From Ciona intestinalis (taxonomy: Eukaryota > Chordata > Ascidiacea > Phlebobranchia > Cionidae), in assembly GCF_000224145.3 (NCBI RefSeq), contig NC_020177.2, positions 1,861,907 through 1,925,906 on the forward strand: a DNA stretch of 64,000 bases, given 5' to 3'. Numbering within the stretch: position 1 is the stretch's first letter; each line of letters opens with the position of its first letter. Of this stretch, positions 21,177-34,200 are shown piece after piece. The notes under the pieces were generated by a model. The model searched no databases. It had not been told where the DNA came from and worked only from the letters and a program-made list of their open reading frames with translations. The translations under genes and the position numbers were made by a program.

Positions 21177-24100
21177 TCAAACAAAGCCAAGAACAGAGAA
21201 AAGAAAAGTGAGAACCCGCCATAAAAACTTTGTGATGCCGGTAGTAGATAGCACACCATAGATACCAATCGCTGCTACAATGTTCACGCACCTTGCCATC
21301 ATACGCAACCTAAGCAATAATAAATATAAATAAAAACTTGTGACGGTAGTTTAAAGCTGACAATTTGTAAGCCCAGCGACCTCCCCAACATATTTATCAC
21401 CAATTTTTTATCCGACGTCCTGGCACAGTTGGTTATTGCGCTAACTCTTACTCAGAGGCAATGGGTTCAAGGCTCTTTGCTGTTACCATTGTTGGGTGTG
21501 TGTCTTAGGGCAAGACAATTAACGACAAAATCACTTCTCACACAAGCATACCTATCAACTGCCTTTCTCGCCTTTGGATATTCGTTCATATTTTCTTTAA
21601 CAAGAAACTGCCGTGTCCCGATGACATAATGTTTGATTTGTTCTGACCAGCTGAAGCAACGGGCATCAAAATTAAAATTCTGCAAAAATATTCAGTGTTT
21701 AATAGTTTACTATACTATCAAGCATGTAATTAAACTGAAAAGGGGAAGTGAAAAGCTGAAGAATTTTAGAAAATTGAAAAAAAAAACCAAAATCAAGTTA
21801 AGGTTACTGGTGTAGTAACAAAGGTTCTATCAAAATTGTGGGCCAAGGTTTCCTACACACAGAATTTACATTGTATATGAATATAGTGCTTAAATGTGAG
21901 GTACCACCAAAAAAAACAGGTTCCAAAAAAAACAAAAAAACTTGAAATCAAGCATCTTTTTTTAATTTTTTATTGTTAGATCTTTTTACTATGAAATAGT
22001 AATCACTGTTAAACTTCCAAAGAGTGTTATAACTGCCTCAACACCACAGGATAATGTGTAAAATTCATTTAATATTTAAACCAGATATTAACCAACTAAC
22101 TTTTTGATCTTTCGGGGTGAGTGACTTCTGTAGTTTTGTTGTGTTATCTTGCTTCCAACGCCATTCGTTTGTAAAGAAATACTCCATAACTGACATACCA
22201 GCATTTAGTTTGCTGTTCAATTTTACCATCCTGTAAAAATGTAATGGTGTTTTTCTTTTTATATATTATGAGCAAGCCAGCAGTCATGTTCTACATCATT
22301 AAATTAATAAATTATTTAAATTTACTTACATTAAGACCAGCTACACACGATTTTATTTATAGACAGAACACCTGCAATTTATGCTGGCCACATTCTTATA
22401 TACTATTGCTATAGTGCATTATTTTTAAAACCAGGTGTTACAGGTTCAGGTTTGCGTGTTACTTTCACTAATTACTAATTAAAAATAATCTAATTAAAAA
22501 AGCGTTGTCTAAAATATGAGACTCAAAAATGAGGATTGTTGCGAACAGAGGATCCAAGCGTGCGGGATCTATAAAGCGTTGGACCACTAACACAATTGTA
22601 CATAAGAGTGTAGCTAGCTTTAATTACTTTGCTTTTATCACAACAAAAACTAATATAAATTTATAAATAAAAAAATGATAAATGGTTAAAATATCCCTTA
22701 CTTTCTTCGTTTGCTGCATACCGCTAACACCATATCATAAATATATGCGGGTATGGTTTGTAACATTATGATGGAAGCATTGTGGAGGTACCTGTAAATT
22801 AAGACAGCAATCAATTACTTTATGTTTATATACATAATAAACATTAAAAGAATAATTAATGCATCTAAAAACACTTTAAATGTGAAGTAACAGTTTTAAA
22901 TAAAAAAACGTTATATTGTAAATTTAAAAACAAATCAGCGCAGTGCAAAATAAAAGATTAAATACAGAGTGAGGGTCGTACAATTATTGAGATAAAAAAC
23001 CCTATTTCTAGTTTTTTTCATCCCACTTATTTTATTTTTCAAATTAATTTGTCATCAATTATATAATCGTGGTAAGGGAAATACTAAATCTAAATAAAAC
23101 ACACTTAATCAATTAATTAATAACTAGTGCACCTTTGTATAATTTTATATTCGTGTTATTTTCATTTTGCCTTGCTATTGCAGACAGCATTTCTAAACGC
23201 ACCTAGGGTTTTTGGGGGCAGCTTATTCCAGAAAGGGACATTTTGCACAATTTATGCGAAAGTTACAATAATACTTACTTGTTGCAAGTTACAGTAATCG
23301 AAGGCATTCTAAGTGGATCAAGGGGATAAGTTGAATACCACTTCTTTCCAAAAGTAACTGTGATGTTCAGATTTTAAATGTCAGTTGAATAAGGTAAAAT
23401 AAACAATGTAACTTGCTTCGTAAACGACAGTCATTAAACACGGGTGTTCTGTTTCATACACCTCATGCCAGCTTACGGGTTACCAAGTATGTAAATTTGT
23501 TAATTATTGTTTTATGTACTTTTTTATATTGTATGGCTCATAATTAAGGTTTTTCGACAGCCTATAAGTGAACAATGGGTAGAAGCAATTGCGGATAAAT
23601 GTCTTGCCTACGGACACATACGTCCACAATGCCTTGTTAATGGGGGATACTGCCAAAGATGCATAAGCAAGATACGTATTAATGGAGATTGCTTCAACCT
23701 ACAAAAATACTAAATAGGTTGCACCATCTATTCAGTGACTTGTAGGTGAGCACAAGGTGTATGAAACTACCAGCTCTTAAGCAGACATAATGTGCATTAA
23801 GAAAAATAACCCAAGAGTTAACCAACCAGATAAAAGTAATCAAGTCATCATTTCAATATCATTGAAATTTGATATTTGCTTACCCAGGTCAGAAATATAG
23901 AGTGGATTGTGACACCCGGTGGTTAGATTGTAGATTGGAACCAAATGTTTGATTGACACCATCGCTTCAATGTCGCTGTCAGATGAAACATCTGTAGATT
24001 TAAATAGTAAACTTTCCATTGATATAATAATCAGTTAATTAGATTTTAAATAAATAAAAGATTCAAAAGACGCTTGTAGGAGAACAAAAATGTTTGATTT

Positions 24101-27100
24101 AAACAATGGAATAGTTGTAAGCGATGTTAAATTAAGTATCTTTTAATTTGCTTCTTTTATTTATCATGTGTTAATAATGTAAAAATTGATATTCTTAAAC
24201 TAATTTAAGATTTTTTTTTAGTCTAAGTTTCTATTAATGTTTAATGTTTTTAAGGAATACATTTAAATAAACATTTTCAGGTAACCTAAACAAAAAGAAA
24301 ATTGACTGAAACATTAAATTAACATAGTTTGCTCAACACATTGTGGAAAAATGAATAAAACTAACCCATTTCATCTTCAGTGAAAACAGCGTCTGCAGGT
24401 TTACCGCTGTCGATGCTACCAGATCGTTCACCAAGTTTGTGATCAACAGCTGTCTTCAACGCAGCGGCAATAACTCCGTTCACAACAAGATCAACAGGAA
24501 TGAGATCGGCAACAATTTTCTTGTCTGCAATTACGGAGCGAAGCACGCCTTTGCCATAAGCCACAAAAAAGGCAGTTGGTCCGTACAGGTTTGTACACCA
24601 ACCCTGTTGAAAGGAATAAAATTAAGAAAAGTTAAAAATTTAAAATAAAAATAACTGCCTCAATTAAAAAATTTAAAACTGTACATCACCTCATGACATG
24701 GGTATTTAGGTTAAATTTAATTTAAGCACTGGTTTGATGTAAGAGTAGAAGTTTAGTAAATCTTAAATTTAAACCAACTTTATATTGACACTATAAAATA
24801 ATCACATATTTAAGTTAGCTTTGAGAAAACATATAACCATGATATCATGCTTGTGTAAATGATAAGGTTACAACATGGCAATAAACCAATATATTAAATA
24901 TTAATGTATGTGATTACTTTACTCAACAGATATTTGTTATTCAAAATTCTATTCACCGGCATTGGTTCCTGCCATGCAGGTATGATCATACTTGGACGAA
25001 CAATACAGATTGGAAGATTTCCTGACTCACGACACACAGCGTCTTCTGCCAACGCCTTTGTTAGCGTGTATGTGTTTGGCCTGGGAAAATAAAACGAACT
25101 AAACAGAATAATGAAAAAAGTGCTGTCATTATTCCTACTATTTCTTTATGGTGATAATAGAATTGAATTAGCATTTCTTGATGTTTAAATTGTTGATACA
25201 TCATTTTTTAACTATCTGTTTTATATCTGGTTGATCTGCACCTTATCAACATTTTATTTATTCACCAAATTAAAATTCATTCACCTCGTAACCGGCTAAA
25301 CCTTTTTAATTTAACTACGAGCATGTCATAATTAAACTTTTACACCTATATGCTTACCAAATACTCTTTCAATACAAAAGTGGTTAAAACTAAACGTTAA
25401 AGATTAAATCCTGTTGTTTTTTTAATTTAAATTTAAAATTTGAATTCTATAGGTTAAATACCTGTTGCCGAGAACATCGGGAGTTATTTTTTCCACCATG
25501 GAATCATTCATCCATCGAAACGAGTTCTCGAGATCGTGATAATCAAGTGAAGTATCGTAAACTTTTTCATCGATTGTGTAACGATTGCAGTGTGAATATG
25601 CTAGAAGAGGAAGGGATAATAAATGTTACAGTATAACAGTTAAAAATATAGTAGGGTGGGGAAAGTTGAAACACCTTTTTTTTCTATTTTTTCGTCCCAT
25701 TTGGTAGTAAACAAAAACATTAAAAGAATTGTAAAAACGTATCTTCACCCACAGACCAATGTTAATTGTTTAAAACTCGAACAGGATATATGGATATTGC
25801 ATGTTATGTGCTAAAGGTGTCCCGTTTTCCCCCACCCTACCATACATAATTTTTTTTTATTTACTTATGATGAAGCTTGTAGTTATGAAATGGATGCTTT
25901 ATTGCATAGAGCCTCTTCCCATACATCCAACATAACATTATGTAAGCTTGTAATCATGTAACTTGATATATAACTATCTTTTTATGTGACTGCATAGACA
26001 ATATATTAGTGAGTATAGTAACTACTGGGTAAGGGAAAAATTAATATTAAGTTTCTTGATCAATAACACACATGTTCACATTCACATATATCCTTAATAA
26101 ATTACCACTGAAAAAATTTATATCCTGAAAAATTACAGCTGAAAATAAGGAAATTTATGGAAAAGTATTTTTTGTAATGTAATAGGTAGCCTACTATAGT
26201 ATATACCTGTAGATACATGTACAAAAGCATGTAAGTGGTGCATTCCTTTGCAGAGTTTCAACAGTCGACGTACGCATTGGACATTGACCTCAAATGATAA
26301 CCTTGAAATATCGAACACAAGGTTACTTGAAAAATTCCCCATTGTAATAACAGGCTTAAGTAGACAGAACAGAATTCCTGTCAATAACTGTTGACATAAT
26401 TGTTATGCCATATCTATGTGTTAACTTTAATGATAAATAAGGTAATGTTCTAATTAAGGGTATCACTTATAAAGAAAAAAAGAAATATCGTATTATTATT
26501 ATTATACCAATAAAACAACCTCCAAAGAGTATAATTCTCTTTGTTGACTTCTCACTAAGATTTGTAATGAAATAATTAGAATTTTTAGTTTAAAATAACT
26601 GACATGAAGTTTGTTTTAAACATTTCATTTGCGGTTATTGTCCTATGGTGAACCATGTATTTGTTTTATGTGGTTATCCTGAACAAACATTGGTGAAACG
26701 TTGACAATCAAATAAACTGACCTCAAAATACTTTCAAGGACAGCTCAGATAATGAAAAGCAAACACAAAGCAATTAGGAGTGGGGTCAATAATACAAAAA
26801 ACTTTTGCCTTGTCGTAATATGTAGATTTAAATTTAAAAGCTCAAACTGTTATTACATTTTATGAATAGAATAATAGCCTACAGACTACGGAGTACTGAT
26901 AATAGCGTCCTTTAAAACTAAAAATTAAGTTTTAGATTTTTAACAAATATTTTTCTTGTTATTTAAATAAATATGCATATACACTTACACTATAAATATA
27001 CATTTATATAATAATATAGGACACTGGTGTAGGCCTGCCAGTGTGATGACAACAAAACCATAAATTTAGAATGGTCTAGGTACCACTGTTAGTTAGTGGT

Positions 27101-27839
27101 TATGATTTAGGGTTTATTGACTATGACCTTGACCTAAAACTTACGACTAAGCATGTAAGATGATGTAAATGTAGGTATGTAGCTACATAAAAATCACTAA
27201 ATTGCCAACCAGGTCCAAACCACATGGCACAATTTGTGGTCCACAAATTCATTTCTTAGGTAATGTTTGTGCTGTAATAACACTAACCTAAGTTGCTCGT
27301 TAAACTTAAGAGTAGCAGCTGAGTGGTAAAACACATTGACTTCGTTCTGCAAAGTTTTCCGATCTTCTTTGCTTAATCCGAGGTCATCTGCTTCAAGGTC
27401 ACATGACACGAAAGAAAGCTTCTCTACGAAATTTGGTTGAAGTTGCCACAGATTGTCAAATGCCTACAAAAAATATCTATTTTTGAAAGCTAAGCAATCA
27501 CAAAATATTAGAATTTTGTAATATTGTAATTTATTTAACTCAAATTTTAAGTGCTCTTAAAATATCGAAAGGTGCAATCATACAAATACACTAAGACACC
27601 TCAGTTCAGAGTTCAGATCAATGATCATTTATTTCTGTCCAACTAACCGGTAATTCTACAAGTGAAGATAATCTGTCTTTTGGTTCCACATTTCTCTTGT
27701 GTCGAATAAAAAGAATTATTTTTTTTATTTCAGGACAGCACCTCAGTAACTTCTCAATAACCCCCTGACCCAGAAACCCAGTCCCACCAGTCAACGCCAC
27801 AGTTTTTCCGGCATAAAATTCAGCAATAGTTGGACATGT
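21177..27839 (-). CDS. FAR1: Fatty acyl-CoA reductase B (12 exons seen, first exon not placed)
   Basis: Same activity as FAR-A. Exons 2-13: 27839-27648, 27463-27288, 26301-26207, 25600-25462, 25080-24957, 24603-24366, 23991-23884, 23357-23279, 22791-22702, 22230-22101, 21679-21552, 21309-21177. Phases agree and give 544 codons including the stop. The NAD(P) loop is [10 protein letters not shown] (exon 2), the catalytic motif YTLTK (exon 6), and the sterile/FAR_C domain is in exons 9-12. The C-terminus is one hydrophobic segment ending GFV. A short first coding exon in phase 0 is expected, as in FAR-A and FAR-C. A weak candidate is MFNFENLR ending at a gtagta donor near 28646, not proven. Exon 6 and the last two thirds of exon 3 are nearly identical to FAR-A, whereas neighbouring exons are well diverged. 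Confidence 0.93.
21418..21530 (+). repeat. SINE head fragment, FAR-B intron 12
   Basis: Plus-strand tRNA-like head: ggcacagttggttattgcg, then the B-box-like gggttcaaggctc and cttagggcaagacaattaac. The rest of the body is missing. It ends about 20 nt from the exon 12 donor. Confidence 0.75.
23395..23700 (-). repeat. SINE copy, FAR-B intron 8
   Basis: Minus-strand copy with tail (cttgcttcgtaaacgacagtc on plus) and body (gtgaacaatgggtagaagcaat). It lies about 38 nt upstream of the exon 9 acceptor. Confidence 0.7.
25648..25852 (-). mobile_element. TA-flanked MITE (family 1), FAR-B intron 4
   Basis: About 205 bp in minus orientation, with both ends clear (gtagggtggggaaagttg and cgttttcccccaccctac), flanked by TA. 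Confidence 0.85.
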
Positions 27840-27877
27840 CTAGAAAATATTAAGCATTGAAATTCAGTAGTTGAATG

Positions 27878-27921
27878 TAAACTGTATTAGAAATTGTGTC
27901 ACATTACTAATACAGTTTACA
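27878..27921. repeat. Hairpin next to a local duplication at the FAR-B exon 2 acceptor
   Basis: Stem tgtaaactgtattag (27878-27892) pairs with ctaatacagtttaca (27907-27921) across a 14-nt loop. On both sides lies a direct repeat with core agaaaatattaagcatt (from about 27842 and about 27922), the first copy touching the exon 2 acceptor. Confidence 0.75.
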
Positions 27922-28902
27922 TAGAAAATATTAAGCATTAAAATTTAGGATTTTAAAACTCTGATCTAAACGTTTCAAAAAAGTAAAAAACATTATATGT
28001 TACATAATACATACATATATATATATATTTAATGTTAATCTCCTACATTTTTAAAGTTTTCAGATGTTTAAATTTGACATAAAACCTACAAAACTGTGTT
28101 TCACCAATGGTATATATTATGTCCTAGTTTTGACGTTAAAGAATCATTTATTGCAGAAAAAAGAATCATACTTTTTGCAACAATGATATAATGAACAGTT
28201 AAAACTGGACCAAAATATGTCTTGAAACAACACACAAAATGAGCCGGCACATCCATACACAAACATACGCCCGCCCGCACACACACGCACCCTACGCGCA
28301 AAAGAAAGAGCAACATACCCGGTCTGCTGGTGCTTCGGGTTGGCTCGGTAACATTCCTAGAACATTTTCTGACATTTTTCTACCAATCGAGTATGAACGA
28401 ACACAGGCTTCGCAGTCGATGTGGACTCACATGGGACAATTACAAAATCGCCTGCAGCAAACAGTAAATAATGAAGCAAAGAAAATGCGCGGATTCTTGT
28501 GTAACAGAGAGTCAACGGTGGACAATAGCTACTATAGTGACTTGCCCCCCACTATACAAAAGATAACGGCAACCAGCCGCCTTTGTATTTATAACGTAGT
28601 TAAGCTCAAATTTCAATCCCAAACGGACAAGTGTATACTACCCGAAGGTTTTCAAAGTTAAACATTGTAAAATTATCGATTTCGTACATTGTATCACCAG
28701 AACAAGTGAGCCCCAAGAGAAACTGATTTAAAATCTGTTTACAGTGAAAACATTCCTCGTTGACTTGTTTGCTTGGAAAAGTACATGAATATTTAATCAC
28801 AGAAGCTTACCAGCATCAACTAGCGACACTACAATCAAATTTTTACAGCGTTTTACAATTTTAATGATAAAAAATACCTTTTCTGGCTAGACTTTTACTG
28901 TA

Positions 28903-29104
28903 ATATAGTGGGGTGGGGGAAGATGGGACATTTTTATCGTATAATAACCGAGTATCCTGATCGTGTTTTAAACAATGAACAACGGCCTATGGGAGTTGTG
29001 AGTATACGGTTTTATAATTCTTTAAATGTCTTTTTGTTTACTATCAAATTGGACAAGAATATAGAATAAAAAGGTGTCCCATCTCCCCCCACCCTACTAT
29101 ATAT
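28903..29104 (+). mobile_element. TA-flanked MITE (family 1)
   Basis: Complete copy of about 202 bp with ends gtggggtgggggaagatggg and cccatctccccccacccta and flanking TA. One of the best preserved copies in the window. Confidence 0.92.
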
Positions 29105-31107
29105 ACATACTATTATTAATCCATATGGATCGCCAGTTGTACTGTAGCCCCCGACCCACGAAACTGCTATTTCGGAGAAGTCGACTTTTCACTGAAAATA
29201 GCTAACGTGTAGTAAAGTCGTGCGGTTAGCGTTACCGGATACCCGGTTATGCTATCGTGATTGCTTGTATAATCTTTAAATGTCTAAAACCAATAATGAA
29301 CCAAAGACAACAACTATATACCTAATGCCCAACTGAGCGCACTGTACTAGCATTAAAATACTCAAGAATGCCACAATACAAAGAATGTCACATCAATTCC
29401 CGGAACTACTTCTAAGGCATCTAAGCTAATACACTCCACTATGTCGCTTGCTAAATTGGAAAAGCGGCATATGGGCCTATTGGCGTTGGGATTGTGGATC
29501 TGCGCTGAACCAGCAGTACTGGTAGCTAGCTCAAGGTGTGGTTCGACGAAATGCTTGTTATTGCCGTATTCATAACGAGTCTTTTGTTATACACAAATAT
29601 TCGGCGAACGGTAACTCTGTTTCAAACTTTTCTGGTACACATCGTTACGGCTAGCCCAAAGAGTTTCATTTTCTGTCGTTGGTTGTTTAAACTTTAACAA
29701 GACCGATTTATAGTAAATGGCAACAGTCGGACAGTGTAGTAGAGTTCTTTGATGGATAGTACCATCACAGCGTGATTCAAGCGTGTCGGCTTCCTTTGTT
29801 TTATCCGGTGTTCTTCACCACACAATAACCAGCGCGAGTAGCCACAACAACGCATGCTTATAACTTGTGCCTCTATCTTTCATTTTTCGCTGAATGTATT
29901 TTTGGTGCAAGCCATGTTGGCACCAACAAAATAGACCTCTAACCTACAGCATTTTAATCACACTTGCCGAGAAATTTTATACATCATTATATTTTCTATT
30001 TCGAAACCAAATTCACTAGTTTTGAATTCAAATGGAACTTGCAAGCATTTTAAATTGTGCAAATTAACCGTGTAACAAAAATGTTCGCAAGTTCAACCTA
30101 TGTACAATACAGCACGAATGTACATTTTCAAATGAAATTAGAAAGAAGATCGAACGCTACCACAACCGGGATTTCAAAATAAGTAATGTTATAAACAAGA
30201 CTTGAATGGCTTTTGCATAAAAAATATTACTATTTAATGTACTCACCGCTTTTTTTCGGGGAACAAATCCCAGCAGCGCACAGTCACAGACCAGTTAAAA
30301 ATATTAAATTTAAAATTTGGATTATTTAAGACGAAATAAACGAACAGAAAATTGTGATGATTGAATGGATAATTATGAATTCGGTCAACGTCATAGTAAA
30401 AGAAATTAAATGTTATATGCGGTACGGTATTCTCACGAACTATTTAGAAATACGCATTACGCAAACGGTATAGGAAAACGGTTTTTGCAGCAAGCACAAA
30501 TTATTCAAATAGACTTAAAACAACAGCCAACGGAATGAACGTGGAAATATAGGTCATTAAGACCAAAGTCTTTCGCCGTAAAGAACAACCACTGACTTTC
30601 GCGAATAATAATTAGTACAGTCGTTATATTAATATAGAAAGTATTTTCACCGGACAGCATAAGTTGTGTGGTAAACACAGAATATATAAGCAAAGACGAT
30701 AAAATTCTTATTTTGTTAGTTTACAAAGCTTAACAGAATTTTCTGTAGCATGTATGAAACGTTTGCAACACCAAGGCAACTACCACATATATTTACCTAT
30801 TACTCTATAAACAGTACACACATTATACGTCTGTATAGTACCAAAGGATACTGTTCAGCATTTTATGATAGAACAGTACGTAATATATAGTATACAATTC
30901 TGTTAGAATGCTAAATTTAACAATTATGTAATTAAAAGAATCGATAGAGATATATATTACGTGATTCTTAGATTTTTGTTTTTGGACAGAAAAAATTAAT
31001 AGATGAAATTTATTTCAAATGTGCTGTAATTCAGCTAAAAAGGTTGCTGTATCCGACTATGACCATTTTGAGATGTTCCATTTTTACTGCTTATGGAATG
31101 GAAATAG

Positions 31108-31113
31108 TTTATT
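31108..31113 (-). terminator. Likely FAR-C polyadenylation signal
   Basis: Minus-strand AATAAA about 90 nt past the FAR-C stop codon. Confidence 0.5.
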
Positions 31114-31204
31114 GACATATAGAAACAAATTAATTCAAAGTGCCGTTGGTTTAATTCTATTTTATGAAAATGAATGAAATTTGTAGACCAAATAAATAAA
31201 ACAA

Positions 31205-34200
31205 TTAAGAACTAGACAGAATACGGGAAAAAAAATTTGATCGATGCAGGGTACTGGAGATCTGGAAAAAACCAAGGAACTTAAACCAAAGAGACATGAA
31301 GAGATGCCACAGATTCTTTGCAATGCCGCTGCGAGGCACAAGAAGACGCCATACAACCATAAACACAAGCAACTGTGAACAGTAGCCCAAAATACGCAAC
31401 CTGTAAAAAAACAACTGTCATCAACTGATATATGCATGGTTTCGAACTAATTCATTTTGGCACTTCAGCAGAGTGCTTGCATCATAACCAAAGCAAATGG
31501 GGTTTAACGCTGATGATGTTACAATGGTCAGTCATGTGGGATAAGACACTTATTAACCATTGAAGCTTCTAATGCGACATAAAGCCACAACAATGATAAA
31601 AAATCCAGTAAGATACATAAACTTTTAAACAAATATAATCTCAAAACACTGCATAACCTTTGTACATGGCGACGGGCAGCTGGATAATTCATTGGATCTT
31701 CTTTAAGAATAAATTTCTTTGTTCCTTTTGCATAATTGTTCATATACTGCTCCCAGTCAACCACTGCTGCATCCATATTAAATTGCTGTAAAAATGCAGG
31801 GGTTTGGTATTTAGCACTAAGCAGGTTGACAGGGACTTGAAATCCGGGTGGATAGTTTGGGAGGCACATAGGGTTTTATAAATGGTGTGAACAAAATTAT
31901 AAACTGAGCTGATTTATCTCCTGAGAAAGATATAGGATTGGGGCTTTGCGAATATTTTAAAGAGTATTGAATGAATGATTGAATGAATGTAACTTACTTT
32001 ATCCTCGCGTGGCCGGAAAACGACAGTCGTTATCACACGGGTTTAACACCTCGTGCCAGCTTACGAGTTACCATGTATGTTACTTAACTTGTATGTTACT
32101 ATTCCAGTAAAAGTTCTGGAAAATTTATCAACCATGTTTTTAAGGTGTTTTGTTTGTGTGCTAACAGCTGTAATTTGTTAAAATTGACCAATTTGGTAAA
32201 AGTAAAACAGTTAAGTAATTTTACACCATCATACAAAATGTACAATACTGAGCTGATGTAATGTTTATAAATCTGTCACAAAACTTTCATAAATGAAGGA
32301 AGACACCTTTTACAAGATTACCCTTTTTCCCATAAAAACAATGCCTAGTTGAATATGAAGAAATTCAAGAATTTTCGGTTAATAAACCCACCTTTCTGTC
32401 CTGTTCATTCATCTCACGCTGAAGTTTCTGTATACTGTTGTTACTCCAGTTCCACTGGCTGGTGAGGAAAAACTGAAGCACACCAATCGTGCCACTTACA
32501 CGCTGTGTCCAACGTAAAAGTCTGGTAAAAGATGGAATAGGCTTAGATTTATTGAATTCTCTATGTTGTATGTACAGTTCCGTAAGACAGGGAAGAGTAA
32601 AGTAAAAGTATTGTATACCATTTGCTGCCATTAAAATATAAGCAATCTTGAGTTATAGCCAAGGGTTTTTGTAAGGTAAAACTATGTGATTTGAATACAT
32701 GAGTTTCTGTCGATTAACATGATATTTTACAGGATAGCATCGAAATTATACATCATTCTATGAAAAAAACTGAGATGGATTTTAGTGTAACCACTAACCA
32801 GATACAGTACTTAGTTCTCTTGTCTAGAGCAATCGAGTCACTGATTAAAGAATAATATCTGGGGGTAACTTTGGTTTGTGACTGCTGAAGCGTGAAGCTA
32901 TACCAAGTCTACAGTGCTTGTGTACGGACGTTATATACAATCTTTCTAATACGTAAAACTTTAAATATAAATCATCGCAATTACTGGCAGCACTGAACTG
33001 TTATCAAAATAATTAAAATTGATTTAATCTAGCTTTTCTTTCAAAGTTAGACCAAATATTCAACATATGGTTGGTGTATGAAGAACAAACTTTACAAATA
33101 ATGAGCCGAAAAAGAAATGCTGATTTGGATAAAAAATACAAAATCATTTATATGTTTTGGTATAACATGCCTTTTCAAAGGTCTAAAACCTTTAGTCTAA
33201 AACCACAGTAGTAAGTTATATGTCGAAATATGTAATTATAACTAAAAAATTAAATATTAGCTAGAATTTAACACACGGTTTTGTTTGCAAGCTTAGTCTG
33301 TGGATCTATTTCACACTACATCCTGTGAGTGTTTGTTCAAACAGGAAATCATCTTTTCCCTTGCATGACCAGTTAACAAAACACAATGCATTTAATTTAA
33401 TGATATTGTACAGTGATTGGTTAATCTGAACTTTAAAACACAGTGTATGTTTATAGTTAACAACCTCTATTGCCAAATCCAAATATATATATTACAATTT
33501 TAAATTATGATACACTGTCACCTTTTATGTAAAATTAGCTGTTGTAACATAATGAAATAAATGTAAAAGCAAATTTTTTAGTATTTGTTTATTTTTAAAG
33601 ATTTTAATCAAAAATGTGTAGAAAACATTGTGAAATTTACTTACTGAGGTTTTTTCCCAATAAGGATAAGCCCAGCATCAAATATATATGCAGGAATATA
33701 TTGCTTGAAAAAAAGAAAAACTCTGAACATCAATCTGCAAAGACAGAAATAATCTCGAAACTGTAACTCAATAAGAGATGGTTCTAAATTTCCTTGGCAT
33801 AGGAAAATAATACACAGTTTAAAGCTGGGTTATTATTTGTGAATGTTTGTGTCCTTGTGCAGGCCACTTAATTCTCATTGCTACAACCCAGTGATCACCA
33901 ATGGGTTACCCAGATCCACGACCATACAAAGTGAACACACCCAGAAATAGATAGACCAATGGAACAATCTAAGATGGTGTACAAAGTTATTATACGACCC
34001 ATGTTGCCTGTAATATACATCTAAGCTGTGCGGGTATACATAAGCAATCAGTAATAATAAATTTACATTCCCCATTTAACAAACATATTTAAAAATCAAT
34101 CGCCAAAACACAAACCAAGTAAAACTTACTTGTTTGACGCAACTTTCAAATCTGGCGACATCAAAGCGTCAAGTGGATAGTTGGTGTATGATGAAGTCAT

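Larger units (their letters stand above)
27840..31204. other. Region between FAR-B and FAR-C
   Basis: Should contain FAR-B exon 1 and promoter, neither securely recognised. It also holds a complete family-1 MITE (28903-29104) and the FAR-C 3' flank. A 140-codon plus-strand open frame at 28239-28661 begins in low-complexity cacaca/His-Thr sequence and matches no family, so it is not called a gene. Nothing else was recognised in 29110-31100. Confidence 0.55.

Noticed and set aside
20872-21291. Minus-strand open frame of 139 codons
   Set aside because: Overlaps FAR-B exon 13 in another frame. The phase-consistent exon ends at 21177 and the longer frame has no similarity.
28239-28661. Plus-strand open frame of 140 codons
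   Set aside because: Starts in a low-complexity cacaca tract giving His/Thr repeats, with no domain and no splice or promoter context.
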